Assembly (NCBI GenBank): GCA_036583965.1
Contig: JAZBQD010000015.1
Coordinates: forward strand, 90,073,809 to 90,137,808
Reading direction: 5' to 3'
From: Prunella strophiata
Lineage: Eukaryota; Chordata; Aves; Passeriformes; Prunellidae
DNA length: 64,000 bases
The position numbers were made by a program, and so were the translations under genes. A model generated the notes under the pieces. The model saw only the letters and a program-made list of their open reading frames with translations. It was not told where the DNA came from and made no database searches. This document shows, in pieces, positions 25,901 through 37,620 of the stretch. The stretch's first letter is position 1; every line of letters starts with the position of its first letter.

Positions 25901-27859
25901 ACAGGACCCTACACAGGTACAGGCATTAGATCCTCTCACCAGGTAAAAAGGAGTCACCATCCAATGAGTCCTCACTTTGTGCTTCAAGCCCCTGAAAATG
26001 GCTGTGGGCACATCAGTGTCCTAATGGCTTCTGATGTCAAACATGTGGGAACAATGCAGCCAAATCCACACCAAAAACTGAGAGGACCCAGATGTTCTGG
26101 GGTCCCCCAGGGAGCCTCAAAGTTCAGTCATTTATAAACTTCCCATACTAAGATATTTTTCACAAGAGAACTCCGTTCAGATGAAGATGCCTGAATGATT
26201 GTTTGTGGAAGGCCAGAACTACAGCTGCCACACACAGGGATAAGCACACCAACTGCAAATAATAAAAGGCATATCTGACCCAGCAAGTGTGGTAACAGCA
26301 GATATTTAGGGTCATCAGCACTCAGCAGCACCATTCACACACAAAGCAGCTGACTTATGACATCCAAATCAATATATTCACAACTCATAACAACGCACCA
26401 TTCATTCTTCTGAACTAGAGAATGATATTCAAAAAAGCTCAGATCCTTCTCCCATACTCAGTTGGAGACCATGAATTATTTAATTTCTTGGTTGCCTTTG
26501 TGTGTGTAGCAGGGGGACCTAGTTTTCTTTTGGCTTGACAGTTATATCATGTTGTATTTTTCCCTCCCAAAGCCTTCATGCAGCTTTTGATGTGAAAGCT
26601 TAGCTTTCTGTAGACAACTGCTATTTCAAATTAAAAGCTGCATGAGTTGTTGACAATATAAGACTTTATATTTAATTCTCCCTTCATAGTTCACAAAACG
26701 TCTATTTCTATCGTTCATTCCATGTTACTTCATAGAGGAGATTACCACTGCAGCACACACCCATCAAAGCCATCTTTCTCATCAACAAAACGTTGTTTGT
26801 AGCAGCCACACATCAATGAAATTTCTTCAAGCCTGTGACTGTTGCTTTTTCATAATTATATTTTCTAATCCCCCCTTTACACACAAGAGCTCAATTCACT
26901 TCCTGGTACAATGCATTAGCATCCTCTTCAAATCCATTAGCAGTACCACAAGACTCCCAGCATCTCTCCCTCTACATAATAGTATGTTATTAAGTTACCA
27001 TACAGCAGGCTGTAGACTATGAATATTTTAAGTTCCTCTGTATGCACCAAAGCAAAGAAATCAATCCTACTCTTTTACCATATTAGGAAATATTCTAAGA
27101 CACACTTATGGGCTTCATTAAACTTGTGTTTCTGGCACAAAAACTATATGGTATATTTTAAAAAGAGATTTAATACTTAGTATGATGGCAACAGCCTAAT
27201 CTCTCTGGTCATTTTCAGCCCATAACATTCAATAGTGGGTGACCACAGTCTACCACACAGCCAAGCCAGGCCCAATATTCCAAACACATTCAGTAAAGCA
27301 AAACAAATTAATTTAATGAGCTGCTGTTAGGAATATTAGGTGTAAATGATATTATCAAAACAACTACTAGGATGTTTCAAAACATTTCATAGAGTCCATA
27401 AATGAGTTGACATACTACAGACCCTTTGGGTTTTGTTTTGTCCCATTCCCGAAAAAATAACATTTGTTTTGAAGCATTTGAGGCATTTTTCTGAATCAAT
27501 TCTCATATACTCATACTAAAACTCATTTAGCCTTTTTGAATTAATGGCAAAGTCTGCAGTTGCAATGAATGGGGCAGAAAACATGGATTACCCTGATTTG
27601 TACCCCTTGTGAGCACAGGTCCAAAAACAAGGCTGAAAACCTGATGTCTTGCATAAGGGCAGCAGATGCAGTTAATTAATTCCCAGCTCTCACAGGCTCC
27701 ACCAGCAACAAATTCCAGAACTTTTTCAAAGGCATCAGCAAAAAAGAGCCCTCTTCTAGATATTTTCCATGCCAGAAATCCAGGTGGGTTCACATATGGG
27801 TTTTGAAATTTCTTGGGTGGCATATGGAGCTTCTATGTTTCAATCTAAGATCTCTGATT
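22953..27859. other. Unassigned sequence
   Basis: No gene or repeat family was recognised apart from a candidate splice-bounded segment at 25940. It is very AT-rich around 23.9-25.1 kb, with an A15 run near 24946. Open frames here are short and on both strands. Confidence 0.4.
25940..25991 (-). other. Candidate 52-bp exon, minus strand
   Basis: On the minus strand a good acceptor (ending CAGCCATTTTCAG) is followed after 52 bases by CCTG and a donor, GTGAGAGG. Two frames are open. The phase-0 frame reads GLEAQSEDSLDGDSFLP, which has an ordinary protein look; another frame is also open. It lies about 15.5 kb downstream, in minus-strand direction, of the stronger candidate exon at 41490. A phase-2 entry would be needed to join directly; in that phase it reads GLKHKVRTHWMVTPFYL. 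There is no family match, so this stays a candidate. Confidence 0.18.
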
Positions 27860-27899
27860 AAAAAAAAAAAAAAAAAGAAAAAGAAAAAGAAAAAAAAAA
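27860..27899 (+). repeat. A-rich tract with AAAAAG units
   Basis: An A17 run followed by several GAAAAA units, 40 bases in all. It is a simple A/G repeat. Confidence 0.9.
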
Positions 27900-29086
27900 T
27901 CTACCATGCAACAGCAGCCAGCTCTTAATGCTACTCTAATGCATACCCCTGCAATGATTTTGAAGCATTTTGCTTACAAGTAACCAATCTCCCAGTGCAA
28001 AGAGTGCTGGTGGAGCCTGAATAGGGTATGCAGGCAGAAAGCAGCACAGGAGCTCATGCCACAGCATAGAATTGCCCTTTCATTTTATCCTTATCCTCTC
28101 CACTCCAAACTCAAGGCTTATTTCACCAGCTTTTCCAGCATAAGCTAGCCTTTATTTTTAGTCATTCTTCTACTACTTTGACTATTTCACATGCCACATT
28201 TTGTCATCTTGCTGCACCCAGGAAATGCTTCTAAAAAGCTTAAAACAATGGTCAAGAAAACCCCCACCCAGTAAGTAATTCTATACAAAAGGTTTATGCA
28301 AGATAACTTCCACTCTCAGACACAGAAACATTTTTTCAGAGTGGTCTTTTCTTCTCGCTTTTACAGCTGACATACTTGAAGCAAATTAAGGGTGAGGAAT
28401 TTGCCATCATTAGACCATTTTCCTCTGACTTGAATTTGAAACCTTCAGATTTCCAGCAGTTTGCAATACCCATTAAGCTACAGTTTTGGATCTGGCACAC
28501 CTTAGGTTCCTAGAAAACAGCAATGCTTCTGCTGCAGAAGATGACTGTTATCAAACCAGATGCTGATGTACCAAAATCAGCAGGAATTCCTCAACTAAGA
28601 ATAACCAAACGCTCTCTCATAGAAAAAGTGCCTTTCTTGAGCAGTCTGTATCCTTCTTTGGACTGCAACCATGTAGAGAGCCCAAAAAATAAATAGAATC
28701 AGTTATTTATTCATTCATTTTATTTAGATACTAAAGTCATCTACATCATATCTGAAATTATATCAGTAGTTGCATCTGATACAAAAGTAAGGACTTTTGT
28801 AGCACTGTGTGAAGGTTCTGTCCTATCATCAGCAAATTTGCAGACTACCAGTCAGAAAAATTAGCCACAGGCCAAAGACATAAACCACTGAACAAATAAC
28901 TGGAATAGAAATATGATGTCAGGATTTAGGGGATTGAGTCACTCTTTCATTACATTTGATCTAATTCCCCCAAATTCTGAGATTACTGGATGCAAAGGGT
29001 TTCCATTTATCACCTCTAATTTACTATTACAAATTGCACATGATTCAGTGGTGTCTGCTGAGAAAAAGAGAGCATGTGAGCAAGTA
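27900..29086. other. Unassigned sequence
   Basis: No gene or repeat family was recognised. The open frame that starts at 28913 runs into the minisatellite at 29097, whose 41-bp period breaks the frame, so it is not a credible gene. Confidence 0.4.
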
Positions 29087-29096
29087 ATCAGCAGTA

Positions 29097-29213
29097 CAGT
29101 TCCCAATAATCAGCCAGATCAGCCCCCATCAGCAGTGCAGTTCCCAATAATCAGCCAGATCAGCCCCCATCAGCAGTGCAGTTCCCAATAATCAGCCAGA
29201 TCAGCCCCCATCA
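29097..29213 (+). repeat. Minisatellite, 41-bp unit, about 2.9 copies
   Basis: Units begin at 29097, 29138 and 29179 with CAGTTCCCAATAATCAGCC. The first two copies are identical over 41 bases and the third matches for its first 35. Inside each unit the hexamer ATCAGC occurs three times, so the unit itself probably grew from shorter repeats. A partial match (ATCAGCAGT) precedes the first unit at about 29088. Near-perfect identity suggests recent expansion, so copy number may vary between individuals. The period is not a multiple of three. Confidence 0.95.
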
Positions 29214-32200
29214 AAGTACAGAAAGTAAAGCTCCTCATCAAATTCCATGCTTTCCTCCCATTTCTCTTCTGCAGGGCCTGGGTGAGACAGCAGCCACAGC
29301 ATGAGGCAGTAATCTCACTAGTTAGCATTAACAATAATAAAAATGCAAAAAAACACCTATTTCCACTCTTGTCAGTATAAGGCATACAGAATTCAAAGAT
29401 ATTCCTGTTATTAAAGCCATAACACATTACAATAAGAGTGAAACAGGGAAAGAGTTAGAAGCAGCATGGAGCAATCCAGTGGTGACTTGCAGTGGGAGTT
29501 ATCAAAGCTGCCTAGTAGGTGAATCACTTGCCTGAACTGGGTAGCTGAGTTTGGTCAGGAAAAAACCCCTCTTTATATCCAGGTACTGCAAGGATTCATA
29601 AATAATTTGGCAAAGCACAAGCGCTCGGCGGTGCACACACTGCCTTTACAGCCTTTGTGTGTTTACTCAGCAGGTATATTTGCTTTCACATGTAGGCATG
29701 TTTTGATCTCAGGAGAGCAGTTGCTGCTTTTGTAGCTTTAAAATGTTTTGTGACTCTTACTGACAAACACAATGTGTGTTGGGCAAAAGGATTCACTTGA
29801 TGGGGTTGATTAGCTACAGACCAGCTCTGCCATAATTCATAACTTGCAGTGGTTTGGTATGAATCAAGACAATCACCCTAGAACTGAGTTTGATCTGTAG
29901 AACTTCATGACAGTCTGTCTTTCACAATATTGCAGTATCATGAATACTGGAGTCCTTTCCTCTGAGAACACAGCCCTCTCTATTAACATTGGCTAACGAA
30001 GCATTTCTTCATTGCAATAAGACTGAGAAATAGGTCACCATTATACAAAGAGAGAAAAGTGAGGCCTGAAAAGGTCTGTCAGCATTTTAGGTATAAAAGA
30101 ACAAATACTTTGCAGAGAAGGTCAACAGAGTGACTCATTTACTAGGTTTACTGAACCACCCCCTTATCCCTAGAGAGATTTTTTCATACCTAGCTGACCA
30201 GATGACTCTGACAGAGTACCACCATGCATTCACTTTTCAGCTGCATGGTACCTGTATAACAAACCCCCCCAGTGGACAACTGTTCATGTGCTTCACGTGC
30301 CCAAAAAGTCTAACTCATTCAGGGTGTATCACATGCACTGTGCGTGTCTGTGCAACTTCAGATCCAGATGCATCACTAGTTGCATCACTGACACAACAGG
30401 CAGCCTAATTTTTTAAGTGTTCAGCTTAAAAAATGACAGCTTCAGAATTTTCAATCCCATATGTAGAATAGCAGATTCAAAATGCAGAGCAAGTTCTGCC
30501 TGGTTTCTTCACTCACTGTCTGGCCACTTTCATGTCTTTTCCACTTAGCTCCTCTTTTGGCCTTTTTTTTTTTTTTTTCCTGCTATGAGCTCCATCCATG
30601 AAGCAGGAGCCACCTGCTCATTTGGGTTCCTGACATGCAGGCCAAGTAGCTATGGCTCATCTGAGCATTTACTGGGCTGCCTTCTGATACAAATCAATAG
30701 TAGGAATGAAGTGCAAAGCTGACAGAAATGACTTTGCCTTGTGATCACCTAACAGGACTCAGGTGTCTGCCTCATTCTTGTCACAAATTACACAAGACAC
30801 TCAAGTGCCTACGTGCAGGTCTCATGGGCTGCTTCAGATGGCAAAGTGGTGTTTGTAGGCATCACAGTGTCCTACTCACCTCTCCCAGACAGCATGGCCA
30901 TCCCACACAGCCAGTGCTGTATTTCACAGACCCCTGCAGGTGGCTCAGATATCCTTGGACATCACCATTCATGGTTAGGCAATAGAGACTGATGGAATAT
31001 TGCCATTCAGGTACATCAGAAGAACACGAGAGAGAATTCTGAAGGGTCTTTCTAGTGGTGTGCTAATAACTTATTTTCTCCTGTTTTCCTTATTTGGGAT
31101 ACAAATGAAATAGCATTTAATTAACACTATATTGTAAATCATTATTGAAACCTTGCTTGCTAAGTCCTTTGAAGGAGAAATGAACCAGGTAAACATTAGT
31201 TTTACTATTTCCTCCAGGTCTTATTTTCAGTAGACCATGGCTTGGTAAACAAGAACTTTTGTACCTATTCTGACTCTCAAAACACAAAGGCAGACATTGA
31301 GGTACAGATCTTTTGAAACTATTTAGACATCCAACCACTCTGTGTTCCACGCTCTGGAAGTCTCAGGCCCCCTTGAAGTTGTGGTTATTGATCACCCATT
31401 GTGCTGACAAATGATTTGTAGACATGTACTGCAAGTCAGATCAGGGTTAAAAATAAACACTCCCTTTCAGAGGACAACTTAAACCAGCTCACTGAACAGA
31501 TTAACAGTCCATGGCCCGACAAATGGTTGTATCAGCACAACTGACAGTGCAGGAGGCTGTGGTTTGGGGGTGGGACTGAGCAACTGCAGCTGGTATGCCT
31601 CAAGTTTGAATCTCCTCTTCAAGGTACATAAGCTTTGAGCATATCTGAAAAAGTCTGGCTCCTGGTTCTTTACAAAAATGTGCAGGTTTTTTCCAAGTGA
31701 ATTAGCAAATTATGAAACCAAAGAAAACTTCTCAGAGCATGATTGTAGCAAATAGCATGAATGCATTAACATGGTATTTCCAATGAAAAGGAACACTGTG
31801 ATTAACAGCATTCTGCATGAATCATATGAGTCTGGTAAAAGGGAAATTAATAAAATTAAGTCTTGTGTTCTTCTCCATCTCTCCCTCTTATTTCTGTATA
31901 ATTCTCTCACATAAAATATAAAACCAAGTAGGTAGGAAATACTGAAAATGAAAAAGGTTAATCTTACAAAATAGGTGAAGTTTCTGAAAGTTTATCATCC
32001 TTTTGCACCTAGTAAAGAACATAAACTTTCAAGGAAATACAAACAGCCTTCCTGTGCCCTTTGAACTTAATTGAACTTAAATGAGTGTAACTATGAAGCT
32101 ACAATATAGGAGGATTAGTTTTCCACAGGTTCATTTATTAGCAGCATGCTGCAATTATCAACAAGGTGAATCAATAGGCATGAAGTACACTGGGCTGCCT

Positions 32201-33041
32201 ATGTCTGACTAATACAGAACAAGTTCTCTTGCACTCAGAGCCAAGGAATGCCACGCTGCTGCGCAGGTCTTCAACTCAATGTCCTACAGCAGTGCCAAAA
32301 ACATCCACTCCTTGCAAAATGGATGACTTATTCAAAACCAGTCTGTTAACAGGCAAATTCCTGTGTTAGAGGGGAGGGTTTTCAAAGCAGATCTAAGATT
32401 CCACACCTTTGCCAACAAACACTGTAGCAAGTGGGAATTTATCTCATTAATTTTGGTGGCTTTGTTTCAAGTCCTTAATTATGAGAGGACTTATTCTATC
32501 TTCAGTTAAGATACATGTCACTTTAGTCATCATGATCTGGCTAAATGGTAAAAGCAATAATGTATTAGGAGTGTAGTAGCTCACCCACTCTTTTCACACT
32601 AGCAACAAGAGATTTTTACTTATCCAGCAAGCCACCACAAAATATTCTCCAGAAACTGCCATGCACATGTGATTTGATCTTAGAAGTGGTCCTAAAGGAA
32701 CAATGACAGTGACATTCAATAACTTTTTTGTACTTCAGTCACACACTCCAGTAATGCTTAAAACAAGGCAATTCTAGCCCAGCACCCATTTCAATATTTG
32801 TACAACTATGCACAGTCTCCTGATTTTCCCTTAGCTCTGGTCTTGCACATGGTATTGTAGAAAGGGATTCATCCTTGCAGTGCTTTCCTTTACAAGTCTT
32901 CCAGAAGCTGGAAGGCTACACCAAGACACAAACACCACCCCCCAGCTCGTGTGAGGTTTTCCTTGCAGTCCAGCTACAGTGAGGGAAGGCAGGACAGGCT
33001 CTAGGGCAAAGGCTAAGCAGAAGCACTGCAGCTTTTCTCTA
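29214..33041. other. Unassigned sequence
   Basis: No gene or repeat family was recognised. It contains a T-run at about 30561-30578 and a possible conserved block at 29590-29720. Chance open frames (for example 30130-30408 and 30728-30985) have no recognisable products. Confidence 0.4.
29590..29720. promoter_or_regulatory. Possible conserved noncoding block
   Basis: This stretch carries CATAAATAATTTGG, then a locally CpG-bearing segment (GCGCTCGGCGGTGC, about 29621-29634), which stands out in a CpG-poor window. Retained CpGs inside otherwise CpG-depleted DNA can mark selection or low methylation. There is no coding signal, and the call is speculative. Confidence 0.15.
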
Positions 33042-33318
33042 GAGACCACCAACAGGACACAAGGAACTGGAATGAAGCAGCACCAGGGGAACTTTGAATC
33101 AGGCATTAGGAGAAGAAGGAGAAGGTTCCTTACTGACAGGTAGTCAGTCGCTGGAACAGGACCCTCAGCAAATGGGTCATGGCATCAAACCTGCCAGACT
33201 TCAAAGAACATCTGGATGACACTCTGAGCCATGGATTAGTCCTGAGAGGAGCAGGGTGTTGAACTTAATGGTCCTTATGCCTTCCTTCCAATTTGATATA
33301 TCCTATGATTCAATGATT
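33042..33318 (+). mobile_element. CR1 LINE fragment, 3' end, sense orientation
   Basis: Matching phrases in CR1 sense order are 'gagaccaccaacaggac', 'atgaagcagcaccagggg', 'agaaggttccttactgac', 'tcgctggaacagg', 'ggtcatggcatcaa', 'ttcaaagaacatctggatga', 'cctgagaggagcaggg' and 'aatggtcctta.gccttcc'. It ends with a decayed copy of the CR1 terminal ATTCTATG-type repeat (CCTATGATTCAATGATT, about 33302-33318). It is 5'-truncated, diverged and noncoding. The subfamily differs from that of the copies at 22511 and 39240. Confidence 0.88.
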
Positions 33319-33998
33319 AACTCAGGTGTCCTGATGTGACTTGTAAGTTTGTTCATTCACTGCAGAAGACAAGATTCTCCAGGCTAAGGTTAAGCACTGA
33401 CAATAGACTTAAAGTACCTGATTTTCTTATTAACCCTTGGTATATGTTAAAATGAAGGAAATAATTATTTACTCCAAAAATATTGGAAAAGGAGGCTAAG
33501 TGTGTCATAAGATTAATCCTTTGTTGGTGGCAGCTCCTCCATCCTACTGGAAATATACACCACAGTCACTATGTGACACAGGTCTGTACACACTCCTGGT
33601 CCTAAATGGGAGCACTGTGCCTTGCAATCACAAACCATAACAAGTTACAAACATTGCCAACTTGAAAGAGACATTTCCAAACAATGTTAGCTTCCTTTTT
33701 CCACAGAGCAAGTTCTGGAGTCTTCCCTACAAGTTCATAGGCAGTGGTAGCCAAACATAACCAAAAGTTGACATCACAATCTTTAAGAACTTTAGTCCAA
33801 ATTGAGAAGTCAGTCAGTCCACCCCTCTCTCTTAGCTTTTATGTTGTGATGTCCTTACATACATTTGCTGAGGCAAAATTCTCCCACATGAAGGGATATA
33901 TACACATTCTTGTATCAAACCAAATCAACAGTATCCCCAGCCTAAATAAATCAGATAACTGAAACCAAATCTCTGAGACTCCTTATTCTGCCTCCTCA

Positions 33999-33999
<1 letters not shown>

Positions 34000-34027
<28 letters not shown>
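34000..34027 (-). repeat. Poly(T) tract, T28
   Basis: An uninterrupted T run, equal to poly(A) on the minus strand. It could be a retrocopy tail or a simple expansion; no retrocopy body was recognised beside it. Confidence 0.9.
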
Positions 34028-34033
<6 letters not shown>

Positions 34034-34494
34034 ACATCAGAAAGTGTATTAGATGTTTTGAGAAGTGCTTTGGGCATTTTATGAAAGAGGTAAATCACTG
34101 AATTTCTACCAAACAATCTGCTGTAATTTTACAGCAGATTTCCACAGAAGCCTAGCAAATATAAAGTTTAACATTAGCCACTTATCATATGTGAGTTACC
34201 CTGCTCCCAGAGGATACACTAGAGGAGGCATTGAGGCTAATTAAATATCCACTTGTTTGCAGCATTAAGTCCAAAACCAGAAAGTTTTCTGGTATCATAT
34301 TGGCAGTAGACCATGGTAGAGAACTGAAAGGATTTTAAAATGCTGTTTCAATGCCTTTGCACTGTAGTTGCCTTACAATAATCAATATAGAGTTTGGTAA
34401 GTCTATGTCATATTATTGTATTGCAAGTGGAACAACTGGCCCTGAACATTCTTTTTTTTTTTTAACAAGCTTAGATCATCCTCTCAAATATCAG

Positions 34495-34590
34495 CTAGAC
34501 GATGAAAAGATGGAACAAAAAACCAAACAAAACAACAACAAAAAGAAAAACAAACAAAAAAAACCCCAAAAACACCAAAAAACCCCACCC
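34495..34590 (+). repeat. A/C-rich low-complexity tract
   Basis: AAACAAAA, AACAAC and AAAACCCC words without a regular period. An open frame across it is Lys/Asn-rich for this reason and is not a gene. Confidence 0.8.
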
Positions 34591-35574
34591 ACAAGTGTCT
34601 TAACCAGGATATCTGTACCAGGACTTCAGAGAAGAATACTTAGGATGCTTACACAAAGCCTATTATAATAAAATATAATCAAATAATAAAACACAATAAT
34701 CAAAATGTTTGATTATTTTGGTGTCTGTTTTACTCTTCTGAGGCAGTCTTGTCTCATTGTAGTTTATCCCTTATTATTATTTTTGTCATATTTCATAACT
34801 TTCCAATTTGCTCTGAAAAAACAAACTCCATACATTTTCAGTATACAACTTTTCATAATTCTAACTTTGACCTGGATTATTTTGTGACTCTAGCGAGTCA
34901 CAAAAATATAAACCTGTACTAAGAAAATTTGACAGTTAACAAATGGTCCTGACTTCAGTACAGATAAATGCCAAAATTTAAAAAAAGTCAAAAGCCTGAA
35001 GAAAAATCCCAATAAACAAAAATTTTATTTTTGTTTTCCCATTTTAACTCTCTTTCAACCTCTGCTGAGATAATGTTTCTATAAGTAAAGCTGGAGGTTT
35101 ATGGTATGAAAATGTCATTGTGAGACATTTTGACAGTTCAAATCCTTTCCCTCACACACACTGAAAAACTTTCATTTTGAAAAGGCTATCCAATAAGCCT
35201 GTTCACACAGCAATGCATAGTTTGTGAGAACAGCAATTTCTGTATGATAGAAAATTTTCTTAATCAACATGGGGGCAAAAGATCACATGTGCCAGGCTGT
35301 CAAAAAGAAGGGCAGATAAAATGCCCTTCGTTTACAGATGAAGACAGCTCCATAATATCTTGCCAAATCTAGCAGGTATTAATATCCTAAACAAATGTAA
35401 TCTGGGATGGAGTGTCTATTACCAACTGCCTGGAAATAAAGGCTTCTCACTCAGACTCCTGTTATTCCCCATGCAATATTTGTCTTGCAAAGCTTTTTAA
35501 ATACCCACAGCATCACATCCTAGATGCAGACCTCTCTGGTTTCACTCCTTACAGATGAGGCTCCTATTGTGCCC

Positions 35575-35960
35575 ATCCCACACCTCACTGCTTTATCTCC
35601 CCCAGCTCCAGGGCTGGCAGCACAATGCCCTGCTCTGGAATCAGGTGGATGCAGCTGTGCCTGGCACAGGGCTTCCAGGGAGAGCCAGACCCTGCACCAG
35701 GGAGCACCAGCCTCCCAACAGCACTCTGCACATGCAGGCAGCCCTGATGAAAAGCAGACTCTGCCTGGCTGCAGCCCATTTGTGTCACATAATCCAGTGC
35801 AGGAGAACAGGAAAGAAAAGGAGGGGACAGGGCAAGATCACTTATAGCCATGCAAGTTGGCATGCAGAGCTTTGTGTGCCAGGCCAGGAAAAGCCTGTGA
35901 GGCCTCTGTGAGGCTCCATCAGGCATGTGTAAATGTGCAGGGTGGGTGAGGAATGCTGCA
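35575..35960. other. GC-richer block of unknown nature
   Basis: This stretch is visibly richer in G and C than its flanks and consists largely of CAG, CTG and CCC words, but CpG is rare, so it is not a CpG island. Its low stop-codon density lets open frames of 107, 118 and 143 codons overlap on both strands (within 35524-36016). Overlap in several frames argues for composition, not coding. It could be an old unrecognised repeat or a conserved element. Confidence 0.3.
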
Positions 35961-36129
35961 CCTCCCTGCTGCAGATACCTGAGCAGCCAGTGTGAAACAC
36001 TCCCACAGCGTTCCACACGTTCCGTTTTTCCCTCTTCTTAGAATATCTGTGTCCACCAACTTTTCAGTGCAGCTTATTTGCCATTTTCTCAATAACACCA
36101 CATAGATTCTGACTGCAAAACTTACAAGT

Positions 36130-36208
36130 TTGGGTTTGTTTTTTTTGTTTTTTTTTTTTTTTTTTTGTTGTTGTTGTTGGGTTTTTTTTTGTTTGTTTGT
36201 TTTTTTTT
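36130..36208 (+). repeat. T-rich tract with TTG units
   Basis: T-runs broken by single G, including GTTGTTGTTGTTG at about 36167-36179 and GTTTGTTTGTTT at about 36191-36202. It is a simple sequence repeat of about 80 bases. Confidence 0.9.
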
Positions 36209-37429
36209 AAGGTATGAATTTCTATGGAGAAGCTACTGCTTTGACTTTATCATCATGGTTCAGGCCACTTCACAGACCTGACAAGAAAATAGAGTCACTT
36301 TTTTATTGGATGTATTGGAATTCTATCACTGCAGTGAGATCATAAATTGTTTCAAAGCCATGCACACAGAAGAGGACAGAACCTTTCAGAAAATCATGAT
36401 CTCCTTAATGGATATAACAAAATACAGCAACTCCAAGCCGCCACAAAGCAAAGTACATGCCCCTTACAGTTTTGCTTATACATCAAACTTGGAAAAAGTT
36501 GACATCTAGATGCAAAATATAAGGTTATTGCCAAACAAGGCTTTACATAGTCACACTTTAATCTAGTTGAGGAGTTTGCATCTCTCTCCATCTACATAAT
36601 CTAGGTGCATGCAACATCCATATATAACTTAGACTGTCCCAGACTTGCAACTACCTACAAAATTCCAGGAAGAAACACTGCAAACTATAGCTCAGCATGA
36701 TCAGAAAACAACGTGAAAGGACAAACTAAGGAAAGAGATTATTTCTGCTCTACCTGTTTAAATGTTAATAAAGGCTTGTAGTAGTGACACTTCACAGTGT
36801 GTTGTGATCATGCTTTAAAGAAATTGGAAGCACACATTGTGGTATACCAAACCTCATCAACAGCATTGATTCTGAAATGGAGGATAATGCAGTCTCTTCC
36901 ATGTAGTCAATGTTAAAAATCATAAGCACCTTAAAATGTCTGATAAACAGTATACAGCTCACACATGCTCAGACAGTAGGCTGGTTAATATTTTATGGTT
37001 TATCTGATAAAGTTAACAAAAGAATTTAAGTTGGAGTGGAGGCATACACTGAATATTTCATCACCTTCTTAATTGCATAATACAGACAAGACTTTTTTTT
37101 CCCCTTTGGGACAAATAAATGTTAAGTTATTACTGATGGGAATCAGTTTGGCAATTAGGTTAAATCCAACTGAAACCAACCAGAATTTGAGTGCTGAAGA
37201 CATCACAGAGCTAAAACATATTCAGCTGACTCTATTAATTTACATGATGAAGCAGAAATGTTGATAGGAAAGCTTGTGTAACTCAGCAAGCTGAGGTTAC
37301 TTTAACACACAAGAAAACACTGCTTTGTGCTTTTTTCTTACAGTTAATTTGCAGTTTTCAGGAGCTGCTATTCTTTTGCACAGCAGACAATATGATATAC
37401 CTAAGGCTTTTCATTCCAACTTCTGATTT

Positions 37430-37620
37430 AAAGGTCTTCAGCTTGTGCTACAGACCTTAGCCTTGAAGCCAAGTGCAAATTAGCTTTAAATCAATGAAGC
37501 TGATTAAAGCCTCATTGTGACTGAGCCCTTTAATAGAAGGAGAAGCGGGGGATGGTAAAGACCCACTTGAACACGGCAAAAGAGCTGCCTCTCAACTTGG
37601 AACATATGTAATGCTTTTCA
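37430..37620. promoter_or_regulatory. Possible conserved noncoding block
   Basis: The stretch has several TAAT/ATTA and TTTAAT-type words (AAATTAGCTTTAAATC, CTGATTAAAGCC, CCCTTTAATAG) and no repeat or long open frame. This texture is common in vertebrate developmental enhancers. There is no other support. Confidence 0.15.

Larger units (their letters stand above)
33319..35574. other. Unassigned sequence with simple repeats
   Basis: No gene was recognised. It contains T28 at 34000-34027 and an A/C-rich tract at 34495-34590, listed separately. The remainder is AT-rich. Confidence 0.4.

Noticed and set aside
28913..29191. 92-codon plus frame
   Set aside because: Its C-terminal part is the 41-bp minisatellite read in shifting frames.
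35585..36016. 143-codon minus-strand frame
   Set aside because: It overlaps plus-strand frames of 107 and 118 codons in a GC-richer patch; composition explains it and no family is recognised.
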